The notes: generated from the sequence alone by a model not told the origin. A stretch of DNA of 64,000 nucleotides from Limnephilus marmoratus (GCA_917880885.1 OU862923.1:25931770-25995769); one strand, 5' to 3'; counted from the stretch's first letter, positions 1 to 10,925 are shown. Numbers and translations are program-made.

Positions 1-345
1 AACGCTAACAAGCACCCTTATGTTATCTGTTGGTCATATTATGTCAACCCTCGCCTATCATTATATTAATTAATAACTAAAATTATATCACGCTACGAGA
101 ACTAAACATGAAATCAGACGCGTGTGGGTGCGGTTTTTAATGTCAGGGTGATAAATTAGACTTGCAATATATTTCGTTTGGTATGACCGCTTATCACGCG
201 TACATTGAATAGTAAAATTTGCTAAATAATCAGTATATCACTACAAAATAGCCAGAGAAAATCGATTACGAAAATAATTATGGACAATACCTTTGTATTT
301 TATTTTCGCTCGAAGATATTTTTAATTGTACTGGACGCTTTTATA

Positions 346-971
346 TTTACCGTGATAGCATAAAAAAAGGCAATAAACATACGTTCCTTATCACAATATT
401 GCTTCAGCTCTTTCAAAAGATGTGACACACAATGTACGTAGGTCTGTTCCCTCCAAAGGAAAAAAGTCATCATTTTCTTGCATCTCTCTCACGCAATGCA
501 CCGTGACGTCTCCCTAGACCCCTACCATAACTACTTGCCGTGACGAAAGTATGTAATATAGTTACAAGGATAATTTTGAAGTGTGAGTGAATTCCAAATA
601 TTCAAAAACGTCAAATGTAAATGCGCTGATGGTTTTGCTTTTGTTCTTAAACATATAATGCCGCTCTTTCTTATACACTAAATGACAACAGTCGAAAATG
701 AGACAAATGGTGAACGTATATCTGCACTCATCCAAAGGAAACAAACAATCATTTTCATACATCTCCCTCACACATATTAAGAAAATGAAACGCAATCCCC
801 TTCCCAAAAATAGTACTTTGGAGGAAACAGTCACACGTACTTGATGTGTCTCACCATTATTTAATGTGTGAGAAAGAGCTGCAGCTTAATAGCTATTATT
901 ACATATAAGGAACGTATGTTTATTGCCTTTTTTGCCGTCACGGTATCTTTACCGTGAATCGTCACGGTAAA
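346..971. mobile_element. Non-autonomous TIR element with TTTACCGTGA ends
   Basis: The left end starts TTTACCGTGA and runs into an A-rich block, GGCAATAAACATACGTTCCT and a CTCTTTC segment. The right end reads the same on the other strand, over roughly 150 bp with mismatches. The right end also has about 25 extra bases that repeat the TACCGTGA terminal motif. No transposase is visible and the superfamily is unknown. Confidence 0.7.
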
Positions 972-1654
972 TTTAAAAGCATCTTTCAGAACAAAAAATC
1001 TCTGAGCACTTTACTCAAGTCCACGAAAAGCTCGTAAAGCAGAAATCGTATCGAAACAAAATGCACTCATCAATTTTTGGGAAAGTGTACCTAATAAAAA
1101 TTGTTAGAAAAATATAATGCATTTGGTGTAGGAGAGATTTGGTATTTTCGATATGATATCTAATCATTTTTTTTTTTTTAGTATTTGTATGTATTTACAA
1201 TAATTATACATTTTTTTACATGTTAAGCAGAGTCGTAATATGAATATAATAAAAGCCTTTCCTCACCATAAAGAGACAAGGCTGTTGTGTTTGGTGAGGG
1301 AATTCATGCCCAAGTATGTGTTATCATTTGAGTGAGTAAATAAGAACATTGCAACCAATGACAATAGATATGTAAGAAAAACTTGAGATATATCAATAAA
1401 CAGATTTGAAGATTTAAATGAAATATTAATAATAGTAATGAACTCTTGTTTCCAGTATTGTTTTTAAATTTAATTTGGAATTTAGGTTTATTTTCGAAAA
1501 TTTTACTTTTATAAATACAGATAGGTATTTTGAATTACTTACATAATATTTCATTAATTTTTTCGGCCAACACTGTTGAGTGTTTCCTACGAATACGGTC
1601 GTCGCGAATTCAATCCTGGCGTGCGCAAGAATTTTGTTGTTGTTAGTAATACCT
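972..1654. other. AT-rich intergenic sequence, nothing recognised
   Basis: I see no coding frame or repeat boundary here apart from poly-T runs and AT-rich spacers. Confidence 0.5.
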
Positions 1655-1995
1655 ACCTACATTAGCGCCACGGTGAAAGACCATCATTCTGAATCGAAGC
1701 GTCGCGTCGCTTGAAATGGCTTTAGCCGTGTTTGGTGAACAGATCTGAATAGCCAGATACTTCCCCACCTTCTTCTTCTCCATCTCCTTTCCCTTTTTAC
1801 TGGCCATGGCCGCCCATGAACCAAACGGCGCCAAGCGCTGGCGCATGTTATAAGAGACTTGGCTCCATTGGTCCCTGGCTCTTGGCAGGCCGGCGCGCCT
1901 GGAGCTAACTGCTCGAATTGCGCCTCCACAGGACCGGCCCTACACTTTGCCCTGGAGGTACCACCCACATAAAAAAATAATAATGAAATACACAT
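1655..1995 (+). repeat. GC-rich retroposon-like segment with A-rich tail
   Basis: A GC-rich block (about 1655-1965) stands out from its AT-rich surroundings and ends in ACATAAAAAAATAATAATGA, which looks like a retroposon tail on the plus strand. Open frames on the minus strand here show no known domain, so I regard them as chance. Family unknown. Confidence 0.4.
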
Positions 1996-2002
1996 TAACT
2001 TT

Positions 2003-2473
2003 ATTTTGGGAGACGGATATAGGTACCGCCGCCTCGGAAACCATTTATTGGATAACCAACACCTCTGCCATAGGTCATCCCAAGTGTTGTACGTTTGGTG
2101 ACTTAGCAGGGGTGCCTGGGTTCGGGTGAGGTTTGTCCGTACTTGGCGGTTAATGCGTCTGCCCACCAACTGCGTGCCAGGCTAGATCGACGACGGGAGA
2201 GACTGGTCGAGAGACTCCAACACGACTCTCTCGGAACATGGCTTTGCACCTCATTAGGGGGGATAGATTCATGTATCCGTCATTTCTGGACACACTGACC
2301 CCCAGATTCCTACTCACCCCTAACCCCTCATACCTTTTTCCTTCCCAGTACTTCCTCCCCTTCCTATCCCTCCCTTAAAAGACCCTCCACACGGCATCCC
2401 CAAAGATGATATATAAACCCTGATGGGAATTATTTTCCTCAGGAGGGAGCTAATGTAAAAGTAAAAATAAACT
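2003..2473 (+). repeat. A-tailed retroposon, copy A (sense +)
   Basis: This belongs to a family seen at least ten times in the window. In sense orientation it runs from TTTTGGGAG through GGTACCGCC and TTGGATAACCAACACCTC to a CCCCAGATTCCTA block, then CCTCCACAC-GCATCCCCAAAGATG, a 3' inverted repeat and an A-rich tail (about 2460-2473). No polymerase-III A or B box is evident. The last part of a LINE 3' region is an alternative to a SINE. Confidence 0.7.
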
Positions 2474-2895
2474 ACTCGGACCATAAGCTTTGTTTCGAGC
2501 TACCTACAACATTACCGGACATCTGTAATGACGTATAAGGCGTACCTGAATTATTTTTGTGATCTGGACCAAGTAGTGATGACTATCATTTTATGCTTCA
2601 TAATTATTTTGTTATTCATTTCAAAACTGCACGATAAATGCTGATACTAGATAAAGGGTTTGTTTTTCAAATAATAATCCAAATTCTGCTAAGGTACTGA
2701 AGTACCTAACTTGGGTGAGATTTTCATTAGCCAATTTGATTATATTTTCTGCCTGGAATTTTCAAATCAGCGGAACAATTTTCGTCTGGTTTTTTCCGTC
2801 ATTGTTTGGTTTGTTATACTTGTTTTAAATTAGCTTTTTTTCAATTATTTCTGGCTTTCACCCTTCAAGGATGTTCTAGGCCATAGCTTCACACG
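2474..2895. other. AT-rich spacer
   Basis: I see no coding sequence or structured repeat between the two facing retroposon copies. Confidence 0.5.
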
Positions 2896-3234
2896 ATGAA
2901 AATTATTTTCCTCGGGGTCTATGTAATCTTGGGGGATGCTGTGTGGAGCTCCTTTTAAAGACAGGCGGTTAGTTTCGAAAGGAAAAAGGTATGAGAGGAG
3001 GGTGGAATCTGAGGATCAGTGTATCGAGGAGTAACAGAAGTATCAGTCCATCCCTTCAACTTTACTGCGGTGTAAGGGGATGGGTCGATGGAATCTGGCT
3101 GAAGAGATCAAAAGGCCTCTCCCAACAGGTCTCTCTTAATCCTGCCCGCCACGCAGAAAGTGGGCAGGGGCATTAGCCACCAAGATCTGAACACACCTCA
3201 CCCCACGAAATCGGACAACTCTGCTAAGTAACAA
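2896..3234 (-). repeat. A-tailed retroposon, copy B (diverged)
   Basis: An old copy in the opposite orientation to copy A. It keeps the CCTCGGGGTCTATGTAATCT and GGGGATGCTGTGTGGAG blocks and the GGAATCTG block, followed by a region about 110 bp longer than in compact copies. The 3' hairpin is eroded. Confidence 0.6.
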
Positions 3235-3404
3235 ACGTTAACCTTAGTTATATAAAGTAATTCCCAATGGGAATGTATGGTCTGAGCGATACGCTGAAAT
3301 AGGCCAAGCCAAATAATGATGGCGCTTTTAACGCTAGGTGTGTTACTACCATAAATCATATTTCTGTGATCCTAGTATTTTATTCTTGTCAGCAGATTCA
3401 CGTT

Positions 3405-4075
3405 TATTATTATTTTTTTATGATTGTTTATTTGTTTATTTGATTGATTAACGCCCTTTTTCGGGGCTTTTACATTACATATGAATAATAAGAAAATACA
3501 AAGCATTCAATGTACATAACTGAACTGTCTCAGTAACAATATTTTATATTTGTTTAAACATAAATTGAAGATGTCCACTGACTTGGTATAATTGTTTCCC
3601 TCCATAAGTATTCTGGGCAAAGAAGAATACATATGGTAGTTAGTCCCAGAATTTCTACACTGAAATAAATCTTGACTTCTAGTATTACGTAGTGGAATCC
3701 GGAAGCTTATCAATTCTAGCAATACCGGACCATCAACTAAATCATTTAGAATTTTATATAGAAATACCAAGTCAGAGAAAATTCTTCTGTCAGACAATTT
3801 GAGCATATTCAAATCATTTAAAATAGTGTTGTAGTTCAACATATTTGCTGGAATACCTATTTCAAAATTTAGAAAACGTAAGAATTTGTTTTGTATTCTT
3901 TCAATAGCTTGAACATGTATACTATAATGTGGATTCCAGACGGGAGAATTGTACTCAAGTTGACTTCTAACATAGGCAAAATATAACAGTTTAATACACT
4001 TTATATTGTTAAAATTTCTACCAAGCCTAGTTATAAATCCCAACATTTTTAAGCCCTTATTAGAGATTGTGACAT
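3405..4075 (-). pseudogene. 5'-truncated jockey-like LINE, RT C-terminal part
   Basis: The frame 4046-3507 (179 residues) reads LLYFAYVRSQLEYNSPVWNP and then IERIQNKFLRFL, the conserved region downstream of the polymerase palm in jockey/CR1-type non-LTR reverse transcriptases. The same frame extends a few codons upstream (NKGLKMLGFITR) before homology ends near 4075. The 3' untranslated part and a T-rich tail on the plus strand lie at 3405-3506. The palm motifs are absent because of 5' truncation, the usual state of LINE copies. It has no host function. Confidence 0.8.
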
Positions 4076-4689
4076 TAGCGCTGCTGCGGAATTTAATAGA
4101 AACTACCCTATGACATGTCTTTGCTCCTAGTATTTTGTTCCTGTCGACAGGTTGACGTTTTGACGTTTATTATTTATACCTAGTGCAGACCCGTGAAAAA
4201 TCACGGATACTGAATTCTCGACAAATCGGTTCGAACTTTGAAAATTGTTAAAAATATTTTATTTTAGATAGGCACTTGTCTATTTTACGCTTGTCTGAAT
4301 TATCCAAACAAGATATTCCATTTTTGAAAATAATATCACTTAAATTCGACGAAAATCAAATCAAGAGTTCATTGAAGAGTTACAGGCAGACAGAGGCACA
4401 GACGAAGTTAGTATTTTTAATAATTAATTATAAACAGTGGTTTAACACTACGGTTATCTTTTATTTTGTTAAATAAAGCAACAACAAAAAATGCATCAAC
4501 GCCGGCAACAAGTACTTACTTATGTTGTGTATGTGGAGATGAACGCGGGTTCAGCAGCCAATGATTTATTCAGCGAGTTGCATGCAAAGTTTCCAGAACA
4601 AATTGTTTACTGAGTTTCGCACTCAGTCCGATACTGTTCCCATTGTATCGAACAGGAATCGCCAACCAGTAGTGGTAAATTCAGATCCA
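4076..4689. other. Unassigned AT-rich sequence
   Basis: It contains a short plus-strand open frame at 4276-4476 with no recognisable domain. Nothing else is supported. Confidence 0.4.
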
Positions 4690-5640
4690 AAATTTAAAAA
4701 AATTAAAAAACTTTAAAAAATCGTACACAAAAAACTGCCGGTCAGCAGACCAAAAAAGTCATGAATGGGATGATCTAGACTACAGTTTTTCGTTGGTTTT
4801 GATTTTGTATTTATTGATATATTCGATGCAGCGAGGCACGCGAAACCGATATGAAACGGATAGGGTTTGGAGATTTCCGTCGTTTTCCGGACGAACGCTG
4901 CTCTTACGGCGACGGTGCGGTGGATTTTCGAACTTCCAACCACTACGGACTATGTATTAGGCAATCTTAAAAGGACTATTATTATTATAATTTTGTATAA
5001 TAATATGGGCACGCGATAGCGGTGAGGAGCACCGCGACAGGTTTCATAATTGTTTCGCGTCGAAAGGCTCGCCCGAAAGATGGATACACTCGGAACGCTC
5101 AAATTATTTTTTTCTATCATTATCACTTTTTTTTTTAAATATGGCTTTCTAAGTTTTTAAAATCATATTGAAATAAAAATAATAATAAGGATAATGAAAA
5201 TAATTTAAAAACATTAAAAGTATTTTTAAAAATCGTGCACAAAAACCTGCCAGGCTGCTGTCAGCAGACCAAGAAATTCTTCAATGGGATGATCTAGACT
5301 ACAGTTATTCCTTGATTTCATTCGTGTACTCGATGACTTAAAATTTACTATTTTTTATCCCACTTTAACACCGGTTGCCTGCGAACGTGCCAGGCTGCCG
5401 GTTGGCGGACCTGCTTTTTTCTCATCTACTAAACGACCTTTATCGTATGAAACCATTTCCGTTCGTGCACTCGGTGATGTAATTTTTTCGAAAAAAATCT
5501 CTGCGCGAAACCTGTCAAGAGGCGCACCGGCAGACCAGCTTTTTTAAGGCTTACTAAATGTCCATTATCACTACAAAGTAGTTTCATCCGTGTACTCGAT
5601 GACGTAGGGTTTGTCAATCTCGGCTCCTAGTCTATTTGTA
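4690..5640. repeat. Iterated-unit repeat related to the TAGACC element
   Basis: Read on the minus strand from 5640, it starts TAGACTAGGAGCC and then repeats units of roughly 120-160 bp. Each unit has a TCATCGAGTACACG-type motif, a spacer, and GGTCTGCCGG/CAACCGGCAGCCTGGCA. The same architecture occurs at 9408-10282. The outer boundary near 4690 is uncertain. No coding sequence is supported. Confidence 0.6.
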
Positions 5641-6174
5641 TACTTAGATATATATTTGGTACACATTTGATTTTGGCAGAACAAAACGTTCTCTCGCCGT
5701 CCAACTTATTAAATTCGTGCCTATAAATTCGTGCCGGTGTCCAGCATAAACAACAATAATTTAATTTCTTCAACACAAGCGCTCTGGTGAGGTGTAAATA
5801 TCATAAAAAAATTTACCCATCAAATTCAAGAAAAAACTTACGTGTTTACCGGCGTTTTAAAAAAACTGATTGAGGTTAACTGTTTTTTGTTTATTAAATA
5901 TAAAAATAACACAATTTGCAATACACCACCTTTTTAATTAAAAAATTACAGCCATTTGTTAATTACACATCTAGGCTTAGTCAATGAAAAAAAAAACACT
6001 TTGTAGTACATTATTTTTAATTTGAATGAACAAATGATAGCCATATGTTAATTATTGAAGTAAATTCAGGATACCTCACTAGAGCTCTTGTGTTGTGGAA
6101 ATGAGTTTGTTTATGCGGAAAAACACACGTTGTAAAACATCACTTTTTTATTTGACTGAACAAATTACAGGCAT
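5641..6174. repeat. AT-rich unit repeat interrupted by the RTE-like LINE
   Basis: Three imperfect direct units built on CACTTT...TTTGAATGAACAAAT and CATATGTT-ATT-GAAGTAAATTCAGG occur between about 5930 and 6174. The third continues at 7533 on the far side of the LINE insertion, and an inverted version of the unit follows at 7565-7610. Confidence 0.45.
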
Positions 6175-6187
6175 ACAGGCATATGTT

Positions 6188-7532
6188 CTTCTTCTTCTTC
6201 TTCTTGTGCCCAGTCCGTTCAACGGACGTTGGCTATCATGTTGGTTATGCGGACTTTATTTACTGCGGCCCGGAACAGCTCAACAGTAGACTGGTCAAAC
6301 CACTGTCTCAGGTTTTTCAGCCATGAGGATCTCCTTCTTCCATGGCCCCCGTCTTCCGGCAATCTTTACCTGTATTATGAGATGCAAGATCTCGTACTTC
6401 TCTGGATGTCTCATCACATGTCCAAGATATTGAAGTTTTCGAATTTTTATAGTTTTAATAACTTCTTTTTCTTTATTCATCCGAACCATAACATCTTCAT
6501 TCGTAACCCTGTCAATTCAGCTTATTTTAAGTATTCTTCTGTAGATCCACATCTCGAATGCCTCAAGTCGCCTAATTAGTTCTTCAGTAAGCGTCCAAGT
6601 TTCCATTCCATAAAATAATATCGAAAACACATAGCACCTTACCATTCGCATTCGTAATCCAAGGTTGATATCGTGACTGCAGAACATCTTTTTCATGCGG
6701 ATAGAGATTGCACGAGCTTGCTCATTGCGGCATTTGATTTCAACCGAAGGATTCCACCTATCATTTAAATTACAGCCCAAGTATACGTTGTATACAATAC
6801 TCTGTACCTTCTCTAGTGGTTGGCTAAGGGACACGGAAGCTAAGTGTAGTTTAAGGTCAGACCGAAAGCCATTCACATTTTTTGTTGGTACTTGCCAATT
6901 GATTTGAGATTTATTGTATTACTTATGTTCTCTATTTTATGCAGGTGCTTGCGGGTTTTTACAGATGCAATGCCGCCTCATGGAGCCTGAATGGAGATGA
7001 ATGAGTTTTTCTTTTGCCCTGTTTAATTTATCTTTGTCTTACTAACCTATTTTTTGCATTTTGTTTTTCCTGTTAAGCACTTGCATACTGCTTACTAACA
7101 ACGTATGCAAGGACACTGGAGGTCTAGATTCGTTAAAAATAAATAAATGTAGCTTCATTTAACAAAAAAAATTAGAATCTTGCGAGAGCCTTGAAGGAGT
7201 AACCATCAGTTACTTATACCAGGGCGGGTAAGAGGTGGATTACCTCCACTGTACCTTCTCTAGTTTCGTTTCAGCAATATAAAGATTTTCATTCAATGCG
7301 TTATTTTTGCTTATGAGCATGTATTTTGTTTTATGTATATTCAGTTTTAACTCAAAATTCTCACATGTCTTCACTACTTGATTCAGCGGAAGTTGTAGAT
7401 CCTTGATGTTTCTTGTTAGAAGTGCCGTATCATCTGCATAACGCAGGTTGTTCAGAATCTTCCCATTTATAACAAGTGCTTGATCAGCTACTTGCAGAGC
7501 TTCATTGAATATTTCTTCTGAATATAAGTTGA
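6188..7532 (-). pseudogene. 5'-truncated RTE-like non-LTR retrotransposon
   Basis: Read from 7532 leftwards it encodes LFNLYSEEIFNEALQ, then LRYADDTALLT with the catalytic YADD at 7440-7429, then LNIHKTKYML. After an insertion it continues LGCNLNDRW, MVRCYVFSILFYGMETWTLT, KLQYLGHVMRHPEKYEIL and a C-terminal tail, ending in a (CTT)n simple repeat at 6187-6205. Thumb and C-terminal motifs with a simple-repeat tail fit RTE-type elements. The endonuclease and most of the palm are missing. The 13-bp direct repeat ACAGGCATATGTT flanks it at 6175-6187 and 7533-7545, a clean target-site duplication. Small frameshifts near 6490-6516 make it non-functional. Confidence 0.85.
6816..7252 (+). mobile_element. 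SINE-like retroposon inserted in the RTE-like LINE
   Basis: A ~435-bp unit starts AGTGGTTGGCTAAGGGACAC and ends near GGTGGATTACCTCCACTGT. It is flanked by CTGTACCTTCTCTAGT at 6802-6817 and 7249-7264 (12-16 bp of true duplication, because the element ends partly overlap it). Two more copies lie at 62.7-63.5 kb. TGGCTAAGGGA resembles a polymerase-III A box; a convincing B box is not seen. Internal plus-strand frames are incidental. Confidence 0.75.
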
Positions 7533-7978
7533 ACAGGCATATGTTGATTGAAATAAATTCAGGCAGTCATTTGTTAAGTCAAATAAAAAGTGGTGTAATA
7601 CAAAGTGTGATTTTTCATTGACATATATTGTCACACCCCAAAGTATTTGCTTCCTTCGAAAAAAAAAATTTTTTGTTTGTTCGTTTTCCCTTAAAAGGTT
7701 GTGGATCCTTTGTATGGGGGAACTTCTAGAAACTAGTGCTGTAGGTGGTAGAAACCCTACGATGGTAGAATGTTTTGTCGGCGAAGTTACCGCATGCAAG
7801 AAAAGCATGAACTTTGTTGAATGTACTCGTGCTTAAGTAACAATTGCAAGAAAACACTCGCATACATTAATGCATATCTACTATCAACATTTTGATTACT
7901 CTTTGTTAATTCAACATAAAACTTATATTATATATTGTGCATAAAGTAAAAAGATTCATTAGATTGTGAGTCGTTTTT
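7533..7978. repeat. Right flank of the LINE target repeat
   Basis: It continues the AT-rich unit repeat described left of the LINE, including an inverted arm around 7565-7610. Open frames at 7488-7836 on both strands overlap repeats and show no domain. Confidence 0.4.
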
Positions 7979-8045
7979 CAGTAGATTAACTTGGGCAGTA
8001 GATTAACTTGGGCAGTAGATTAACTTGGGCAGTAGATTAAATTGG
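7979..8045 (+). repeat. 17-bp tandem repeat inside an RT gene fragment
   Basis: CAGTAGATTAACTTGGG is repeated three times, followed by a partial fourth copy that runs into the RT reading frame. The unit matches the RT codons for (G)SRLNW with one substitution, so the array grew from RT coding DNA. Its length is not a multiple of three. Confidence 0.8.
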
Positions 8046-8238
8046 AAAAGGCACATCAATAAAACACTTCAGCAAATAAAATCCTTGCAGCCCTTTACCT
8101 CATGTTACGCAAAAGAAATTAAAAATCAATTCATTAAAAAGAATCTCCTGATTTATAAATTAACTATGAGGCCAAAACTAACTTATGCAACCTCCATCTG
8201 GGCCCACGCTTCAGAGTGTAATTTGAAAAACATTCCAG
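8030..8238 (+). pseudogene. Jockey-like RT fragment, left part
   Basis: The frame reads SRLNWKRHINKT, KNLLIYKLTMRPKLTYATSI and WAHASECNLKNI, the region after the palm of jockey-type reverse transcriptases. It is cut at 8238 by a TIR element; the continuation (QNKAIRIALGAPK) is found at 10467-10508. It is a relic. Confidence 0.75.
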
Positions 8239-9407
8239 GGGTCCTAGCATGGTCGATCGATATAACCCTATATCAATACGATATCGGTAAAATCCGTCAT
8301 TTATGGTCAGTTATCAATATGTGCTAGCACGCTCAACAATTGTTAAGGGATATTCCGACCGACGATTGACAAAAGCCTGCCAAATCGTATGCATTTTTGG
8401 TTGATAAAACCCCAATATTAATACGAAATGTAATAAATCCGTCGTCTATGGTCAGTTAGCGATATTTGCGAGCACAGTGAACATACGATTCCGACAGTCG
8501 GTTGACAAAAGACGCCGTTTTTACCGTGGCTTCCGGAGTGACAGATAAGCTGTCAATGTACAGATTTTTTTAAATAATGTCGTTTGTTACGCAAAATAAC
8601 TGGCTAATTAATGAGTAAAGGTGAACTAAAAAAACTCTCAGAATTTAAAGAAATCGTATACGAGACCCATAGACTCAGTTAATTCATGAGGCGATCAATT
8701 AATTGCTTTCAAATTCGAGAAACGAAATTTGTTAAAATGTCGTTTAGTCTCAAAAAGTATCTACATGCGAAACACCAATATTTATTTGAGTTCGAATTTC
8801 AATTCGAAATTGTCAATTTATTGGTATTTTTCATTTTTACGCAGCACATTTCAAATTAAGAAACGAAAATTCATTAAAAGATCCCCAGTGTTGCCATCGT
8901 GTGAGATCGTATGTCGATTCCTTATTTATTTCCCTTCGACGTCGGTCTGTCTATCGATGGCGCAAGCGTGCTAGGGCAATCGGTTCGTTATCGATACGAG
9001 ATTGTAAGTCACCCTGTCCTTTGTTTGACTGGCGATATACCTACGCAACTTTATTAATAATGACATTCTTTCTGCATAATTACTGGTTTATTAATGAACG
9101 GAGGCAGATTATCGAAGATTGCAGGATTGAATTAAATCGGAATTCAGACGTTTTCGTTTGACAGTTTCGTACTAACGAATATATCTCGTATTATGGCTAA
9201 TGATCTCATTGTCCAATTAACTCCTTTTTATTGTCAAAAAATACATGCGGACTTCCTACGTACATTAAAGGGTGTGTATTTAATATTATTATGATATCTC
9301 AGCAAAAATCTCGGTGTAAATGGATCTTTAAATGTTCAAAAGAAAAGATTATTAGTTAGTTGTCATATTATTACATTAATGGATTACGATGTTTTTGACA
9401 GGTATTA

Positions 9408-10282
9408 TAGACCGGGAGCCTGGCTACACAAACACACGTCATCGAGTACACAGATGAAACTACTTTGTAGCGATAATGTACATTTAGTAAGCCTTAAACA
9501 AGCTAGTCTGCCGGTGCACATCTTGGAAGGTTCCACGCAGTCATGGAAATAGTGAGCGATTTTTGAAGTAAAACTTCTTTATGCACGCTCGACATGGGGG
9601 GTAAGCTGGTGAATGCGTTCCGAAAAAGGATATTATATACATTTTATGCGAACGGTAATCGATGCGAACGGTGGGCGAACGGTTGGGCCTTTGGGGGGAT
9701 GGGAATGGGAAAGGGGATGGGGATTGGGATGGGGATGGGGATTGGGATGGGGATTGGGATGGGGATGGGTACCCGGCACGAGTTGCAAGGACACTGTAAC
9801 CTTGGGGTCAACTTAACTGTAATGGTTCCATCCTATATAACATTATATACAACGGGTACCCGGCATAAGTTAGTGAAGTTTTACTTAAGTCGTGTGGTCT
9901 AAAGCACACTCGTTTTTATTCGACAAAATTACGTCATCGGGTGCACGAACGGGAATGGTTTCATATGATAAAGGTCGATTAGTAGATGAGAAAATTAGCA
10001 GGTCTGCCAACCGGCAGCCTGGCACGTTCGCAGGCAGCCGGTGTTAAATTGGGATAGAAATTAGTAAATTTTACGTCATCGAGTACACGAATGAAACCAA
10101 TGAATAACTTTAGTCTATATTCTAAACCATCCCATTGAAGAATTTCTCTAGTTCTATGACTGCGCGGAATCTGCCAAGAGGCGCGGCACGCCAGCTTTTT
10201 TAAGGCTTATTAAATGTCCATTATCACTTCAAAGTAGTTTCATCCGTGTACTCGTAAGGTTTGTGTACCGGCTCCCGGTCTA
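9408..10282. mobile_element. Nested TIR element with TAGACCGGGAGCC ends
   Basis: The left end TAGACCGGGAGCC at 9408 is matched in inverted form at 10282, and the similarity continues inward for over 100 bp (GAGTACACRGATGAAACTAC and GATAATGKACATTTARTAAG). Inside are further GTCATCGNGT units with CCGGCAGCCTGGCA motifs, as in 4690-5640. It sits within the 2.2-kb element. No transposase is seen. Confidence 0.75.
9692..9770 (+). repeat. GGGGAT/GGGATT minisatellite
   Basis: About 80 bp of GGGGAT and GGGATT hexamer variants lie inside the nested TIR element. The overlapping glycine/methionine-rich and glycine/tryptophan-rich frames are artefacts of the repeat. Confidence 0.85.
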
Positions 10283-10466
10283 AAACTCTGATTCCATAGA
10301 CATTGTGACAGCTACATAGAAAGTACCTCAAGTGTTGCCAGTGTATAACAATTTCTTTTTGATTACCTTACATTGCTTATGAATATCGGTTCGGTACAAA
10401 ATCGTCGGTTGTTATGCCATGTCGATTCGATATTGTAAAGATAACGATTTCAGTCTGCTAGGACCC

Positions 10467-10510
10467 CAGAATAAAGCCATACGCATAGCCCTGGGTGCCC
10501 CCAAATAGAT
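10467..10510 (+). pseudogene. Jockey-like RT fragment, right part
   Basis: CAGAATAAAGCC and following bases encode QNKAIRIALGAPK and a stop, the continuation of the RT fragment that ends at 8238. The joined frame is off by one base, so the RT was already damaged or lost bases at the insertion site. Confidence 0.65.
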
Positions 10511-10587
10511 AAGGGTAAAAAAACCTAAACAAATCCTTTGTAAAGATTATACCATAGTACCTCCCCATGTTGCCAGCCATGTCCCCT

Positions 10588-10925
10588 TTTTTTTTACATG
10601 AGCTCCACATAGGAGGCCCTGAGGAAAACAATTTCCCTCACGGCCTATGTCATCTTTGGGGATGCTGTGTGGAGGGTTTTTAAAGAAAGGAAGGAGAGGA
10701 GAGTTCTGGGAAGGAAAAGGGTTTAAGGGGTGGGTAGGAATCTGGGGTTCAGTGTGTCTTGGTCATCCGCCTCCAAGACCTAGACAAACCTCACCCCATG
10801 AACCCGGGCACCCCTGCTAAATCACCAAACGTAGCGAACCACTTGGGGTGACCTATGGCAGAGGTGTTGGTTATCCAATAAAGGTTCCCGGGGCGGCGGT
10901 ACCCATTCCCGCCTCCCAAATTGAA
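10588..10925 (-). repeat. A-tailed retroposon, copy C (well preserved)
   Basis: A compact copy. On the plus strand it begins with a T-run (the tail), TACATGAGCTCCACAT, then the hairpin AGGCCCTGAGG...CCTCACGGCCTA, GGGGATGCTGTGTGGAGGG, and ends near CCCATTCCCGCCTCCC. It is almost the same as copy G at 43.8 kb. Confidence 0.8.

Larger units (their letters stand above)
8239..10466. mobile_element. 2.2-kb TIR element (GGGTCCTAGCA ends)
   Basis: GGGTCCTAGCA at 8239-8249 is matched by its reverse complement at 10456-10466. The trinucleotide CAG flanks both ends (8236-8238 and 10467-10469), and the interrupted RT gene resumes immediately after. A GGG-starting TIR with a 3-bp target duplication is compatible with PIF/Harbinger-type elements, but there is no transposase to confirm this. 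Two imperfect direct subrepeats, both containing a GGTCAGTTA block, lie at about 8255-8515. Confidence 0.7.

Noticed and set aside
1684..2169. 161-residue minus-strand open frame
   Set aside because: It crosses a GC-rich retroposon-like block and the 5' part of the A-tailed retroposon in antisense, with no domain.
9594..9902. Gly/Met-rich protein
   Set aside because: It translates the GGGGAT minisatellite inside a TIR element.
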